Source: Staphylococcus xylosus (GTDB taxonomy: Bacteria > Bacillota > Bacilli > Staphylococcales > Staphylococcaceae). From it: DNA of 64,000 nucleotides. Shown one piece after another: positions 42,749-52,077 of the stretch (the stretch's first letter is position 1; each line of letters starts with the position of its first letter). The stretch covers positions 124,001 through 188,000 of the forward strand of contig NZ_MRZO01000004.1 of assembly GCF_002732165.1 (NCBI RefSeq), in the 5' to 3' direction. A program made the translations under genes and the position numbers. The notes under the pieces were generated by a model. It did not search any database. It had not been told where the DNA came from and worked only from the letters and a program-made list of their open reading frames with translations.

Positions 42749-43465
42749 TTAAACACCTTTTTTGTTACTCCAAAGTAATGTGTGTAATTGGGGTAGAACA
42801 TATACATTGTTCATATCACTACTGACCATTACGCGGTCTACTAACGTTTCATACAACGTTAATAACTTTTTAGTGTGTGATTCTACGTATTCACCATCTA
42901 AATAAGGGTTACCTACTTGTAAGTAAAAAGGAATATCAGGGTATCTGTGATGGATCTTTTTCGCAAATTCATAATCTTCATCATCGAAAATAACAACTTT
43001 CAGATTTAGTGATTTTGGCACACATTGTTCAATGACTTCATCTAATATAGGCAAGTTTGGTTTCATTTTCGAACTTGGTGGTTTTGGACTGATTGTTAAG
43101 TCGTCTATTTGAGTCATCCACGGTTGGAACTTACTACCTTGAGTTTCTAATGCGCTTTGTATGTGTTTTTCATCAAATAAATCAACTAATTGTTGGATCC
43201 CTTTAATTAGGGCAGGGTTACCACCAGATATTGTGACGTGGTTAAAAGAGTCTCCGGCAATCTCGTATAAAGCATCATAAATTTCTTCAGCAGTCATCAT
43301 GCGAATATCTTCTTTAGCGCTACCGTCCCAAGTAAAGCTTGAATCACACCAACTACAACGATAATCGCAACCGGCAGTTCGTACAAACATGGTTTTACGG
43401 CCTATGACGCGACCTTCACCTTGAATTGTTGGACCGAAAATTTCTAGTACAGGTATTTTACTCAT
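42749..43465 (-). CDS. queE: 7-carboxy-7-deazaguanine synthase
   Basis: A 238-residue radical-SAM enzyme that converts carboxy-tetrahydropterin to 7-carboxy-7-deazaguanine on the way to preQ0 and queuosine. The iron-sulfur Cys residues are 33, 37 and 40 (GCDYRCSWC), and GPTIQGEG at 11-18 is family-typical. The ATG at 43465 has AAAGGAG upstream and overlaps the queD end by eight bases; a longer reading from 43498 lacks a site. Last gene of the operon controlled by the preQ1-I riboswitch. Confidence 0.94.
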   Translation of the reverse strand: MSKIPVLEIFGPTIQGEGRVIGRKTMFVRTAGCDYRCSWCDSSFTWDGSAKEDIRMMTAEEIYDALYEIAGDSFNHVTISGGNPALIKGIQQLVDLFDEKHIQSALETQGSKFQPWMTQIDDLTISPKPPSSKMKPNLPILDEVIEQCVPKSLNLKVVIFDDEDYEFAKKIHHRYPDIPFYLQVGNPYLDGEYVESHTKKLLTLYETLVDRVMVSSDMNNVYVLPQLHTLLWSNKKGV

Positions 43466-43886
43466 GATTACGTTGCTCCTTTGGTCTATATACGACATAG
43501 CTTGTCGGTGTTTCTCTTACATAGACTTGTACACATTTAGGTTGGTTATTGCGTTGGTTTAAAGATGTTTGAACCATTTCATATATAGTTTGAGCTACGA
43601 TTTCAGTAGAAGGACTTTTTCCTTCGAATTGTGGTAAATCATTGAGTAAATGGTGATCGAATTGGCCGTGAACTAATTTCTTTAGCTCGCTAAAGTTTAC
43701 TAAAAAACCATTGTGATCTAATGAATCGCCAACGATCGTTAAATTCACAAAATAAGTATGACCATGTGTGCGCATGCATTTGCCTGCATCTTCACTTGGT
43801 ATATAATGCGCCGCAGAAAAATTAAAGTCTTTATTTAGTTCGAAAGTATATGGATGTTGTACACTAGGATAATTTTGTTGGAACAT
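43458..43886 (-). CDS. queD: 6-carboxytetrahydropterin synthase
   Basis: A 142-residue PTPS-family enzyme that makes 6-carboxy-tetrahydropterin from dihydroneopterin triphosphate. Zinc ligands are His27 (FSAAHYIP), His41 and His43 (THGHTYFV), and Cys37 is the catalytic cysteine. It lies between queC and queE with two bases to queC and an eight-base overlap with queE. GGAGAG is its ribosome site inside the queC end. Confidence 0.94.
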   Translation of the reverse strand: MFQQNYPSVQHPYTFELNKDFNFSAAHYIPSEDAGKCMRTHGHTYFVNLTIVGDSLDHNGFLVNFSELKKLVHGQFDHHLLNDLPQFEGKSPSTEIVAQTIYEMVQTSLNQRNNQPKCVQVYVRETPTSYVVYRPKEQRNHE

Positions 43887-43888
43887 AA

Positions 43889-44557
43889 TTAATTCTCTCC
43901 TTTTTCAGCTAAATACGTATTTAAACCGTGAGCTCTTAATTCGCAAGCAGGGCATTCTCCACAGCCTTCACCAACGATACCGTTATAGCAAGTAAGCGTA
44001 TTGTAACGAATGTAGTCTAGCGCTCCAAGTTCATCACTTAATGCCCAGGTTGCTTTTTTATCTAACCACATTAAAGGCGTATGAATTACAAAATCTTTAT
44101 CCATTGATAGTGATAATGTTACATTCATTGATTTAATAAAACTATCTCTGCAATCAGGTACCTGAAAATCCGTCTCACATACACCGGTGATAATATTTTT
44201 AGTGTTTGTCTGGTATGCTAAGGCGCCAGCAAAAGATAAGAAAAGTAAATTTCTTGCAGGAACAAATGTATTAGGGATACCATCTTCTCCTACTTCTATT
44301 TCCATGTCGTGTTGCGTAAGGGCATTAGGTGTTAGTTGTGAAAGTAAAGACATATCTAAGATGTGGTGCTTAACATGTTGTTCTTCTGCAATGCGTTTTG
44401 CTACTTCGATTTCTGTATCGTGTCTTTGGCCATAGGCAAATGTAACTAGTTCTACACTTTCAAAATGTTTCTTAGCCCAAAATAAACAAGTCGTACTATC
44501 TTGTCCGCCACTAAATACTACGATAGCCTTGTTATTGTCTAATGATTGTTGCGTCAT
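43889..44557 (-). CDS. queC: 7-cyano-7-deazaguanine synthase
   Basis: A 222-residue ATP-pyrophosphatase-type enzyme that turns carboxy-deazaguanine into preQ0. The P-loop is SGGQDSTTC (residues 16-24); the zinc-binding Cys cluster at the end reads [16 protein letters not shown]. First gene of queC-queD-queE on the minus strand. Its leader holds a preQ1-I riboswitch and a terminator, so preQ1 supply shuts the operon down. queF, which would reduce preQ0 to preQ1, is not in the window. Confidence 0.95.
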   Translation of the reverse strand: MTQQSLDNNKAIVVFSGGQDSTTCLFWAKKHFESVELVTFAYGQRHDTEIEVAKRIAEEQHVKHHILDMSLLSQLTPNALTQHDMEIEVGEDGIPNTFVPARNLLFLSFAGALAYQTNTKNIITGVCETDFQVPDCRDSFIKSMNVTLSLSMDKDFVIHTPLMWLDKKATWALSDELGALDYIRYNTLTCYNGIVGEGCGECPACELRAHGLNTYLAEKGEN

Positions 44558-44616
44558 ATTGCTTGCACTCCTTCATATTGTCAAACTAGCTGTTATAACT
44601 CATGCTATGACGGCAT

Positions 44617-44650
44617 AAAAAAACGTCCATCTCTATAAAAAAGACAGACG
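44617..44650 (-). terminator. Riboswitch-controlled terminator before queC
   Basis: On the minus strand CGTCTGTC pairs with GATGGACG (8 bp, two G-U pairs) and is followed by seven T. It comes 12 bases after the preQ1-I core. Confidence 0.8.
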
Positions 44651-44661
44651 AAAATCATGTG

Positions 44662-44698
44662 TCTAGTTTTTTATAGAGGGTATCAGCTAGGAACCTCT
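44662..44698 (-). ncRNA. PreQ1-I riboswitch
   Basis: The minus strand reads AGAGGTTCCTAGC, a short loop, CCCTCTATAAAAAACTAG, which is the preQ1-I consensus: P1 stem AGAGG/CCTCT, the conserved TTCNTAGC loop, and the A-rich tail that forms the pseudoknot. It lies about 105 bases before queC and is followed by a terminator. Confidence 0.95.
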
Positions 44699-44722
44699 TT
44701 GTATTCATTTATAACGTGATTT

Positions 44723-44751
44723 AGAATAATACATTTAAACTGTAAAATCAA
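44723..44751 (-). promoter_or_regulatory. Promoter of the queCDE operon
   Basis: On the minus strand TTGATT (44751-44746), 17 bases, TATTCT (44728-44723); the transcript would start about 20 bases before the riboswitch. Confidence 0.55.
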
Positions 44752-44812
44752 GTTAATATTTGTGATAATAAGTATAACAGAATAACGAAGATATTTAAAA
44801 AGAGGCGACGTA

Positions 44813-45406
44813 ATGATACTAATTATAGATAATAAAGATTCGTTCACTTATAACATCGTAGATTATATTAAGCAAAGTTATCGAGGACAAGTTGAGGTTA
44901 TTGATGTAGAAATGGTAACCAATGAACGAATTCATTTATATAAACCTAATGCAATTGTAATTTCACCAGGGCCAGGTTCTCCCGAGGACTACCCAGTATT
45001 GAATGAAGTAATTCAAACATTTTCAACACAGGTGCCTATATTAGGTGTTTGTTTAGGGTTTCAACAAATTGTGACATATTTCGGTGGAAATATAGTGAAA
45101 AGTGATAAGCCTATTCATGGCCACACAACGCGTATAAAACATAGTGGCTCAGGTATCTTTGATGGATTGCCGGAATCATTCGATGTGATGCGCTATCATT
45201 CTTTAAAGGCGGAGCAATCATCCTTTCCAGAAGCATTGACTGTGACAGCAACAAATCATGAAAATATTATAATGGCTTTGGAACATAAATTATTACCAAT
45301 TTATGGAGTACAATACCACCCAGAATCCATATTAAGTGAATATGGTCTTAAACAAATTCAAATATTTATAAATATAGTGGAGGCCTACCATGCAAATACA
45401 TTTTAA
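44813..45406 (+). CDS. pabA: Aminodeoxychorismate synthase, glutaminase component
   Basis: A 197-residue class I glutamine amidotransferase supplying ammonia for p-aminobenzoate, a folate precursor. The catalytic triad is Cys80 (GVCLGFQQ), His169 and Glu171 (YGVQYHPESIL). In many Firmicutes PabA also serves anthranilate synthase; no trp genes are near, so a PABA role is more likely. AGAGGCG precedes the ATG. The end overlaps pabB by 17 bases, so pabA-pabB-pabC is one coupled operon, divergent from queCDE. Confidence 0.93.
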   Translation: MILIIDNKDSFTYNIVDYIKQSYRGQVEVIDVEMVTNERIHLYKPNAIVISPGPGSPEDYPVLNEVIQTFSTQVPILGVCLGFQQIVTYFGGNIVKSDKPIHGHTTRIKHSGSGIFDGLPESFDVMRYHSLKAEQSSFPEALTVTATNHENIIMALEHKLLPIYGVQYHPESILSEYGLKQIQIFINIVEAYHANTF

Positions 45407-46532
45407 TTATCGTTACATAACTGATGAAACAACGCATGAGACGCATCGTTATTTATTCACACAATGCATTGCTAAGAAAATTGCATATTCAATAGAAGAA
45501 GTTGGTGATGTCGTGTGCTTTGCAGAAAGTTATCAAAATGATGGCTATTATGTAGCCATATATTTACCTTATGAAGCGGCAACTTACTTCAATAAAGACA
45601 TGGCAACAGTGCCGACAGACGAAGGATATGTATACGCGGCAGCATATGTTTTTGAAAATACATCAGAAACTGAAAATGATCTTGAGGATAAGCTATATCA
45701 ACAACAATGTAATTTTCAATTTCAATTAAATCGAGCCGAACTTATTAAACATATTCGGACGATACAATCAGCTATTGTGGAGGGTAATACGTATCAAGTA
45801 AATTATACAACGAGATTAGTAGATTCGATTCATCATTCTATAGCCACATTATATTATCATCTATTAAATGATAATCACGGCTTTTATTCTGCTCTTATTG
45901 AAACAGATGAGCTACAAGTTGCTTCATTATCACCAGAATTATTTTTCCAACGAGGGCCATTTAAAGCAGGTGAAGATGTATTGTTAAGTAAACCTATGAA
46001 AGGTACGATGCCAAGAGGTAGTAATGAAACAGAAGATAAGCAAAATCTAAACACTTTAAGACACTCAAGCAAAGATAGAGCGGAAAATGTAATGATTGTA
46101 GATTTACTACGTAATGACATGAGTCGAATTGCAAAAACTGGCACTGTTAAAGTATATAAGCCGTTCCATATAGAACCATACAGGACAGTATTCCAAATGA
46201 CATCAATGATTACTGCCACTTTACGCAAAGATACAGATTTAAATCAGGTACTAAGTGCATTATTTCCTTGTGGTTCAATTACAGGCGCCCCAAAACTCAA
46301 TACGATGAATTACATAACAGCGTTAGAACAAACGCCACGAAATATTTACTGTGGTGCAATTGGCTTATTACTTCCAAATGGGAAATCAATCTTTAATGTG
46401 CCGATTCGAACAATACAATACTTAAATAACCAAGCCATTTATGGAGTCGGTGCAGGTATTACGATTGACTCTAAACCTGAGCAGGAAGTTCAAGAATTTA
46501 TAGACAAAACAAAGATATTGGAGCGATTATAA
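45390..46532 (+). CDS. pabB: Aminodeoxychorismate synthase, component I
   Basis: A 380-residue chorismate-using enzyme; shorter than E. coli PabB (about 450) mainly at the N-terminus. The C-terminal chorismate-binding region is clear: RTIQSAIVEGNTYQVNYT, KPMKGTMPRG, DLLRNDMSRI and FPCGSITGAPKLNTM, with the PIKGT-like motif here as PMKGT. With PabA it forms 4-amino-4-deoxychorismate. GGAGGCC precedes the ATG inside pabA. Its stop overlaps the pabC start (TAATG). Confidence 0.93.
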   Translation: MQIHFNYRYITDETTHETHRYLFTQCIAKKIAYSIEEVGDVVCFAESYQNDGYYVAIYLPYEAATYFNKDMATVPTDEGYVYAAAYVFENTSETENDLEDKLYQQQCNFQFQLNRAELIKHIRTIQSAIVEGNTYQVNYTTRLVDSIHHSIATLYYHLLNDNHGFYSALIETDELQVASLSPELFFQRGPFKAGEDVLLSKPMKGTMPRGSNETEDKQNLNTLRHSSKDRAENVMIVDLLRNDMSRIAKTGTVKVYKPFHIEPYRTVFQMTSMITATLRKDTDLNQVLSALFPCGSITGAPKLNTMNYITALEQTPRNIYCGAIGLLLPNGKSIFNVPIRTIQYLNNQAIYGVGAGITIDSKPEQEVQEFIDKTKILERL

Positions 46533-47140
46533 TGCAACTTTTTGAAACAATGAAGTTAGAGTCAGGTTTGTTCCCCAGAATTTCTTATCATAAGAAAAGA
46601 ATGAAAACCGCTTCTGAACAATTAGGATTTTTGTTTAATGAGTCGACTTGGTCGGAGCTTATAACATCAATTAGCGAGCAATATGCAACAGGTGTTTATC
46701 GAATAAAAATTATGTTGAATAAAGATGGAGTAATGAATTATGTTGCAGCGCCTCTACCAAAAAAGACAACATTTACAGCAAAGCTGTTACCCTTAATAGC
46801 TGATGTGAATAAACAAGTCATAGTTCACAAAACGACACAAAGGGCACATTTAGAACATAATCATCAAACCGATATCGTTCTATTATATAATGAAGAAGGT
46901 AAAGTATTAGAATTTGATATTGGGAATATAATGATCAAAGAAGATGGCCATTACTATACACCATTTTATAACGAAGATTTTTTGCGTGGTTGTATGCGTC
47001 AAGAATTATTAGACAAAGGCGAGTTATTAGAAAAAGATTATGATATACAGGAATTAAAAGATAAAATAAATAGTAATATAATACAGATTTTTCTAATAAA
47101 TAGTTTGCGAGAGGTTGCCGAGGTAGAAATTTATCTATAG
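46532..47140 (+). CDS. pabC: Aminodeoxychorismate lyase (class IV aminotransferase fold)
   Basis: A 202-residue PLP-fold class IV protein that would cleave aminodeoxychorismate to p-aminobenzoate and pyruvate. It starts with LFETMKLESGLFPRISYHKKRM, and the PLP lysine is expected in the KTTQRAHLEHN segment near residue 109. It is shorter than typical PabC (about 270), as in the S. aureus pab operon, so activity is inferred mostly from operon position. Third gene of the pab operon, with a TAATG overlap. No terminator is clear downstream. Confidence 0.85.
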   Translation: MQLFETMKLESGLFPRISYHKKRMKTASEQLGFLFNESTWSELITSISEQYATGVYRIKIMLNKDGVMNYVAAPLPKKTTFTAKLLPLIADVNKQVIVHKTTQRAHLEHNHQTDIVLLYNEEGKVLEFDIGNIMIKEDGHYYTPFYNEDFLRGCMRQELLDKGELLEKDYDIQELKDKINSNIIQIFLINSLREVAEVEIYL

Positions 47141-47252
47141 AATATAGAAAGTATAAACATGGCGTCATTGATAGCGCATACGCGATTTAAGATAATCAAA
47201 TTTTATAAACAAAATAGTAAAGACAAAATTTATAAACAGTGAGTGAGGAAAA

Positions 47253-47459
47253 ATGATGATATTGGTTTGGGCATTAACAATTATTATAATTTCTGTGCTT
47301 ACCAAATGGGGCGTAAATCAATTGTTGAAACGACAAAGTGTTTATTTAACACGCTTCGTCATTACAGTATCTTGCATATTTCAATTTATATTTGTCTATT
47401 TCCTAGTAAAAGAACTGGTACATTATTTGATACAAGCATTTGATGTATTATATCGTTAG
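47253..47459 (+). CDS. Small membrane protein, 68 residues
   Basis: Two hydrophobic helices (about residues 2-20 and 33-60) separated by a short basic loop (LLKRQSVYLTR). The ATG follows GTGAGGAAAA, a proper ribosome site, and the frame is independent of its neighbours. It lies between pabC and pxpB, 22 bases before pxpB, and may be co-transcribed with the oxoprolinase genes. I recognise no family. Too small to be certain, but the site, composition and spacing favour a real gene. Confidence 0.6.
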   Translation: MMILVWALTIIIISVLTKWGVNQLLKRQSVYLTRFVITVSCIFQFIFVYFLVKELVHYLIQAFDVLYR

Positions 47460-47481
47460 TAACAATTTATGAGGTGAAACT

Positions 47482-48189
47482 ATGAAGATATATAGTCAAG
47501 GAGACCAAGCAATAGTGGTTTCTATAGAAAAAGAAGTCTCTAAAGATTTGACTGAAGATCTGCTTGCTTTGAAAAAGTATTTAGCGGACAAACAGTATCC
47601 TTTTATAACAGAAATTGTACCTACAGAATCAGACATGATGATTTGTTATGATGCAAGGGACATGATTAAGCATCATCACATCCAATCTCCATTTTTATAT
47701 ATGAAAGCATTAATGCAAACGGTACAAATGGAAATTAAGCATGAGGAAGAAACGGTTGAACCTATTGAAATTCCAGTAGTTTATGGTGGAAACTATGGGC
47801 CTGATTTAGACGCTTTACTGACTTATTATAAAATGGATTTTGAAAAATTCGTGAAATTACATACGGAACAAATTTATTTTGTGTCAATGATGGGCTATAC
47901 ACCAGGATTTCCTTATTTAACTGGCATGAATAAGCGTTTATTTGTAAATCATACAGGTGGGAAAAAGACTTTCATTCCTGCAGGTTCTGTAATTATTGAA
48001 GGTAAAAAGACAGGCATCACTACAACAGATACATATGGTGATTGGCTAGTCATAGGATATACACCTGTTCGATTATTTAATCCGGAATTAGAAGATTTCA
48101 CGAAATTAAAATTAGGAGATAATGTTAAATTTTGTGCGATTCAAGAGGAAACGCTGGATTTAGGAGGGTTTCAACCATGTCAATCATAA
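47482..48189 (+). CDS. pxpB: 5-oxoprolinase subunit B
   Basis: A 235-residue protein of the KipI/PxpB (allophanate hydrolase subunit 1-like) family. VVYGGNYGPDLD, FVSMMGYTPGFPYLTGM and GSVIIEGKKTGITTTDTYGDW are typical blocks. In the PxpABC complex it helps cleave 5-oxoproline to glutamate with ATP; the Bacillus homologue KipI also inhibits the sporulation kinase KinA. GAGGTG precedes the ATG. Its end overlaps pxpC by 13 bases. Confidence 0.9.
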   Translation: MKIYSQGDQAIVVSIEKEVSKDLTEDLLALKKYLADKQYPFITEIVPTESDMMICYDARDMIKHHHIQSPFLYMKALMQTVQMEIKHEEETVEPIEIPVVYGGNYGPDLDALLTYYKMDFEKFVKLHTEQIYFVSMMGYTPGFPYLTGMNKRLFVNHTGGKKTFIPAGSVIIEGKKTGITTTDTYGDWLVIGYTPVRLFNPELEDFTKLKLGDNVKFCAIQEETLDLGGFQPCQS

Positions 48190-49181
48190 TAGAAGGTGAA
48201 GGGCTGTTTTCAAGTTTTCAAGATTTTGGTCGCAAAGGGTATGAACATGATGGTGTTATCCCTGGCGGTGCTTTGGATCCTCTATCGCATGAAATAGCAA
48301 ATAGACTTGTAGCTAATGATAAGAATGAAGCTACTTTAGAAATGACAAATAGAATGGCGAGTTTTCGTTTTACTGAACCGACGCTTATTGCATTGAGTGG
48401 GGGAAGTTTCAAAGCTAAGACAGAACATATGAAAGTGCTACCCAATAAATTGTATTTGATGGAAAAGGGTGATGTACTCGTGTTTACAGAAACGAATCGT
48501 ACATCTAGAGTTTATTTGGCAGTAGGTGGAGGATTTGAACTTAGTGAGTGGTTAGGATCAACTTCGACGGACTTCAAGTCAAACATTGGTGGTTTCCACG
48601 GTCGCAAACTACAAAAAGGTGACGAAGTTAACATGAAACGAAACTACACTAAGCGCCATCATAAATTATTTGAAAATTTAAAAGAAACGCATCAAACAGA
48701 TTGGGGTATCGATGGTTACGCGTTATCTTTCAATTATATGTCTGATGTTTTTCATGTAATAAAGAATAAAGGAACAGAAGATTTTAAACCTAAAGTATTG
48801 AATAGATTTACTTCTGGAGAGTATAAAGTTACAAGTAAAGCAAACAGAGTTGGCATGTATTTAGAAGGAGAACCTGTAAAAGCATTTTACGAAGACATGC
48901 CAGAACATCAATCGGTACAAATTGGTACCATACAAGTAAAACGAGACGGCACACCAATTATTTTATTAAATGATCATTATACTTTAGGCAGCTACCCACA
49001 AGTTGGTACGATTGCGAGTTATCATTTAACAAAGCTAGGGCAAAAGCATCAAGGAACTAAATTGAAATTTCAATTTATAGATGTGGAAAGTGCGGAGAAG
49101 AATTTAATCAAATATACAAACTGGTTGAACCAGTTATTTCACGGCATTGAATATAGGATGCAATTAGAAATGTTAAAATAA
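48177..49181 (+). CDS. pxpC: 5-oxoprolinase subunit C
   Basis: A 334-residue protein of the KipA/PxpC (allophanate hydrolase subunit 2-like) family. Family blocks are GLFSSFQDFGRKGY (about 8-21), VIPGGALDPLSHEIANRLV (about 26-44) and a late GEPVKAF and QVGTIASYHL region. I take ATG 48177 with AGGAGGG upstream; the frame can be read from 48132. It forms the B-C part of oxoprolinase with PxpB. The third subunit, PxpA (LamB/YcsF family), is not in the window. Terminator at 49199-49244. Confidence 0.9.
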   Translation: MSIIIEGEGLFSSFQDFGRKGYEHDGVIPGGALDPLSHEIANRLVANDKNEATLEMTNRMASFRFTEPTLIALSGGSFKAKTEHMKVLPNKLYLMEKGDVLVFTETNRTSRVYLAVGGGFELSEWLGSTSTDFKSNIGGFHGRKLQKGDEVNMKRNYTKRHHKLFENLKETHQTDWGIDGYALSFNYMSDVFHVIKNKGTEDFKPKVLNRFTSGEYKVTSKANRVGMYLEGEPVKAFYEDMPEHQSVQIGTIQVKRDGTPIILLNDHYTLGSYPQVGTIASYHLTKLGQKHQGTKLKFQFIDVESAEKNLIKYTNWLNQLFHGIEYRMQLEMLK

Positions 49182-49198
49182 CGAGTATATATAATGTA

Positions 49199-49244
49199 AA
49201 GCAGTAACACCAAAGATAAGCCTAGGTTTTGGGTTACTGCTTTT
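49199..49244 (+). terminator. Terminator of pxpBC
   Basis: About 15-bp stem with one bulged A (49199-49214 with 49228-49244), then T-rich. Confidence 0.8.
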
Positions 49245-49880
49245 TCTATTTTTATTCCCATGAATTTTTGAATAGTTTTTTTATTTATGTAAGCACATGA
49301 AAGTCTGACATTGTATTAACTAAAATTTTAATGCGACCATAGTCCGATTAATATACTATCCAATAAAGGTATAATTAAAAAACATATAAATACTTAATAG
49401 TAAGTTAATAACCGTTTAACAAGGCGTTAATAAAGGTTTTGTTGAATGCCTAATTACATAAAAAAGTGTCTTTTTACTTGATATTTAGCTATAATTGCTT
49501 TATATTTATTAATTGAACTATGTGCGTTTTATTACGAACATATTACAAAACTATAAAAAATGTAAAGCTAATTTCAACCTATAATTATGAATAATATGGA
49601 TTGGAAAGATTATAAACAAATATCAATGATTTATAATATAGACACCAATTAAAACTTAAAAACTGAAACATATGAATGCTTGTAACAGTGTACTTTAAAT
49701 TATTGATTAAAGATGGCACTAAAGCATAATTCTAAAAACAATTTACCCAAGCCAATAACGACTTTCGTTTATTAGAGATACTAACATCGCTAATAAGCGT
49801 TTAAGATAGTAACTTTGACACTTTTTATAAGGTTAGGTAAGCGTTCTAGCCTATATTAATTTATATCGGGGGATAAGAAC
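49245..49880. other. Long intergenic region before ltaS
   Basis: 636 bases without an ORF that has a ribosome site. Strongly AT-rich with several TATAAT-like words (for example 49579-49584) but no convincing -35. It may carry a long ltaS leader or a small RNA; I cannot support either. Confidence 0.5.
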
Positions 49881-51821
49881 ATGAGTATACACAAAAAGAA
49901 ATTAACTCTTTTTGGGTTTTTTATTTTAACGGTGCTAACAGTCACCTTAAAAACATATTTTTCATATTATGTTGATTTTTCTTTAGGCGTTAAAGGATTA
50001 GTTCAAAACTTAATCTTGTTAATGAATCCTTACAGTTTAATTGCATTAGTATTGAGTATTTTCTTGTTTTTCAAGGGTAAGAAAGCTTTTTGGTTCATCT
50101 TTATTGGTGGCTTTATATTAACTTTCTTATTATACGCAAACGTTGTATACTTTAGATTCTTTTCTGACTTTTTAACATTTAGTACATTAAACCAGGTTGG
50201 AAATGTTGAATCAATGGGTGGCGCGGTAACAGCTTCATTCAAATGGTATGACTTCGTTTACTTTATAGATACTTTTGTTTATCTGTTTATTTTAATTTTT
50301 AAACAAAAATGGTTTGATAAACGTGTATTCAGCAAAAAGTTTGTACCAGTAGTAATGGCTGCTTCAGTTGCCTTATTCTTCTTAAACTTGGCATTTGCTG
50401 AATCAGATCGCCCAGAATTATTAACACGTACATTTGACCATAAATATTTAGTTAAATATTTAGGTCCGTATAATTTCACTGTATATGATGGTGTTAAAAC
50501 AATTCAAAATAACCAACAAAAAGCGTTGGCTAATGAAGATGATTTAACTAAAGTATTGAATTATACGAAGCAAAAGCAAACTGAGCCAAATAAGGAATAT
50601 TTCGGTGCTGCTAAAAAGAAAAATGTTATTAAAATTCATTTAGAAAGTTTCCAAACTTTCTTAATAAATAAAAAAGTAAATGGTGAAGAAGTTACACCAT
50701 TCTTAAATAAACTCTCGTCTGGTAATGAAGGATACAGATATTATCCAAACTTCTATCATCAGACAGGACAAGGTAAAACATCGGATTCAGAGTTTACTAT
50801 GGATAACAGCTTGTTTGGTTTACCACAAGGTTCAGCTTATTCATTGAAAGGTGATAACACATACCAATCACTGCCAGCTATACTAGATCAACAGCAAGGT
50901 TATACATCTAGTGTTATGCATGGTGACTACAAAACTTTCTGGAACCGTGATCAAGTTTACAAACACTTTGGCGTAGATAAATTCTACGATGCAACTTATT
51001 ACGACATGTCTGAAGAGAATCTTGAAAACTTAGGTCTTAAAGATAAAGAGTTCTTTAAAGAATCAGCAGATTATTTAGCAAAAGAAAAAGAACCATTCTA
51101 TAGTCATTTAATTACGTTAACTAACCACTATCCATTCACTGTGCAACCAGAAGATGCATCAATCGACAAACCGAACACAGGCGATTCTACAGTAGATGGT
51201 TATGTACAAACAGCAAGATACCTCGATGAATCATTAGAAGAGTTTGTCAATGAATTGAAGAAAAAAGGTTTATATGACGATTCAGTAATAATGATTTATG
51301 GTGACCACTATGGTATTTCTGAAAACCATAATAAAGCAATGGAAAAATTATTAGGTGAAGAAATTACACCTGCTAAATTCAATGACTTAAACCGTACAGG
51401 TTTCTGGTTGAAGATTCCTGGTAAGGAAGGTACTGTAGATAAAACTTATGCTGGGCAAGCTGATGTAATGCCTACATTATTACACTTAATGGGTATCGAT
51501 ACGAAGAACTATTTAATGATGGGTACAGATTTATTATCTAAAGATCACAATGATACAGTACCATTCAGAAATGGTGACTTTGTAACGAAAGATTATAAAT
51601 ATGTTAACGGTAGAATTTATGATAATAAGAATAATGAACCTATGACAGAAAAACCTAAAGACTTTGATAAGCGTAAACAACAATCTGAGAAAGATTTACA
51701 AATGAGTGATGATGTTCTCAACGGTGATTTATTGAGATTCTATGATAATCCTGATTTCGATAAAATTAAGCCTTCAGATTATGAATACAAAACAGGTCCA
51801 AAAGGACAAGAGAAAAAATAA
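49881..51821 (+). CDS. ltaS: Lipoteichoic acid synthase
   Basis: A 646-residue polymerase that builds the polyglycerol-phosphate chain of lipoteichoic acid from phosphatidylglycerol on the outer face of the membrane. Five membrane helices fill residues 1-170; the signal-peptidase site ALA is at 215-217, as in S. aureus LtaS; the extracellular sulfatase-like domain has Glu255 (HLESF), the nucleophile Thr300 ([10 protein letters not shown]) and the GDHYG metal motif. Length and text agree closely with S. aureus. GGGGGAT precedes the ATG. Single-gene unit. Confidence 0.97.
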   Translation: MSIHKKKLTLFGFFILTVLTVTLKTYFSYYVDFSLGVKGLVQNLILLMNPYSLIALVLSIFLFFKGKKAFWFIFIGGFILTFLLYANVVYFRFFSDFLTFSTLNQVGNVESMGGAVTASFKWYDFVYFIDTFVYLFILIFKQKWFDKRVFSKKFVPVVMAASVALFFLNLAFAESDRPELLTRTFDHKYLVKYLGPYNFTVYDGVKTIQNNQQKALANEDDLTKVLNYTKQKQTEPNKEYFGAAKKKNVIKIHLESFQTFLINKKVNGEEVTPFLNKLSSGNEGYRYYPNFYHQTGQGKTSDSEFTMDNSLFGLPQGSAYSLKGDNTYQSLPAILDQQQGYTSSVMHGDYKTFWNRDQVYKHFGVDKFYDATYYDMSEENLENLGLKDKEFFKESADYLAKEKEPFYSHLITLTNHYPFTVQPEDASIDKPNTGDSTVDGYVQTARYLDESLEEFVNELKKKGLYDDSVIMIYGDHYGISENHNKAMEKLLGEEITPAKFNDLNRTGFWLKIPGKEGTVDKTYAGQADVMPTLLHLMGIDTKNYLMMGTDLLSKDHNDTVPFRNGDFVTKDYKYVNGRIYDNKNNEPMTEKPKDFDKRKQQSEKDLQMSDDVLNGDLLRFYDNPDFDKIKPSDYEYKTGPKGQEKK

Positions 51822-51823
51822 AT

Positions 51824-51864
51824 AAAAATACCGACGATTCTAATATAGAGTCGTCGGTATTTTT
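51824..51864 (+). terminator. Terminator of ltaS
   Basis: 14-bp arms (51824-51837 and 51851-51864) with a T5 end. Confidence 0.88.
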
Positions 51865-51978
51865 TATACTAAAAATCTAGAGGGATTTTTAATATAATTA
51901 TAAAAAAAGAGGAATTGACTGTGACTTGTAAATTGATTAAAATGTCCATTTGATCCAAGTATGACTATGAATAAGAAA

Positions 51979-52008
51979 AGTCCAGGACATTAATGTATAT
52001 CCCGGACT
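51979..52008. terminator. Weak hairpin of the GGACA/TCCC type
   Basis: 9-bp arms with one mismatch (51979-51987 and 52000-52008), downstream of the convergent ltaS and ZIP genes. It resembles a degenerate member of the shared-core palindromes. Confidence 0.4.
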
Positions 52009-52077
52009 ACTGAACCAAGTTGCTTTGCGTAATGTTTAATTTTTAAAATATGTCAACATCCATCGTTTTGTTTGCCC

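Noticed and set aside
47243..47443. 66-residue ORF overlapping the small membrane protein
   Set aside because: Different frame, no ribosome site; the frame from 47253 has one.
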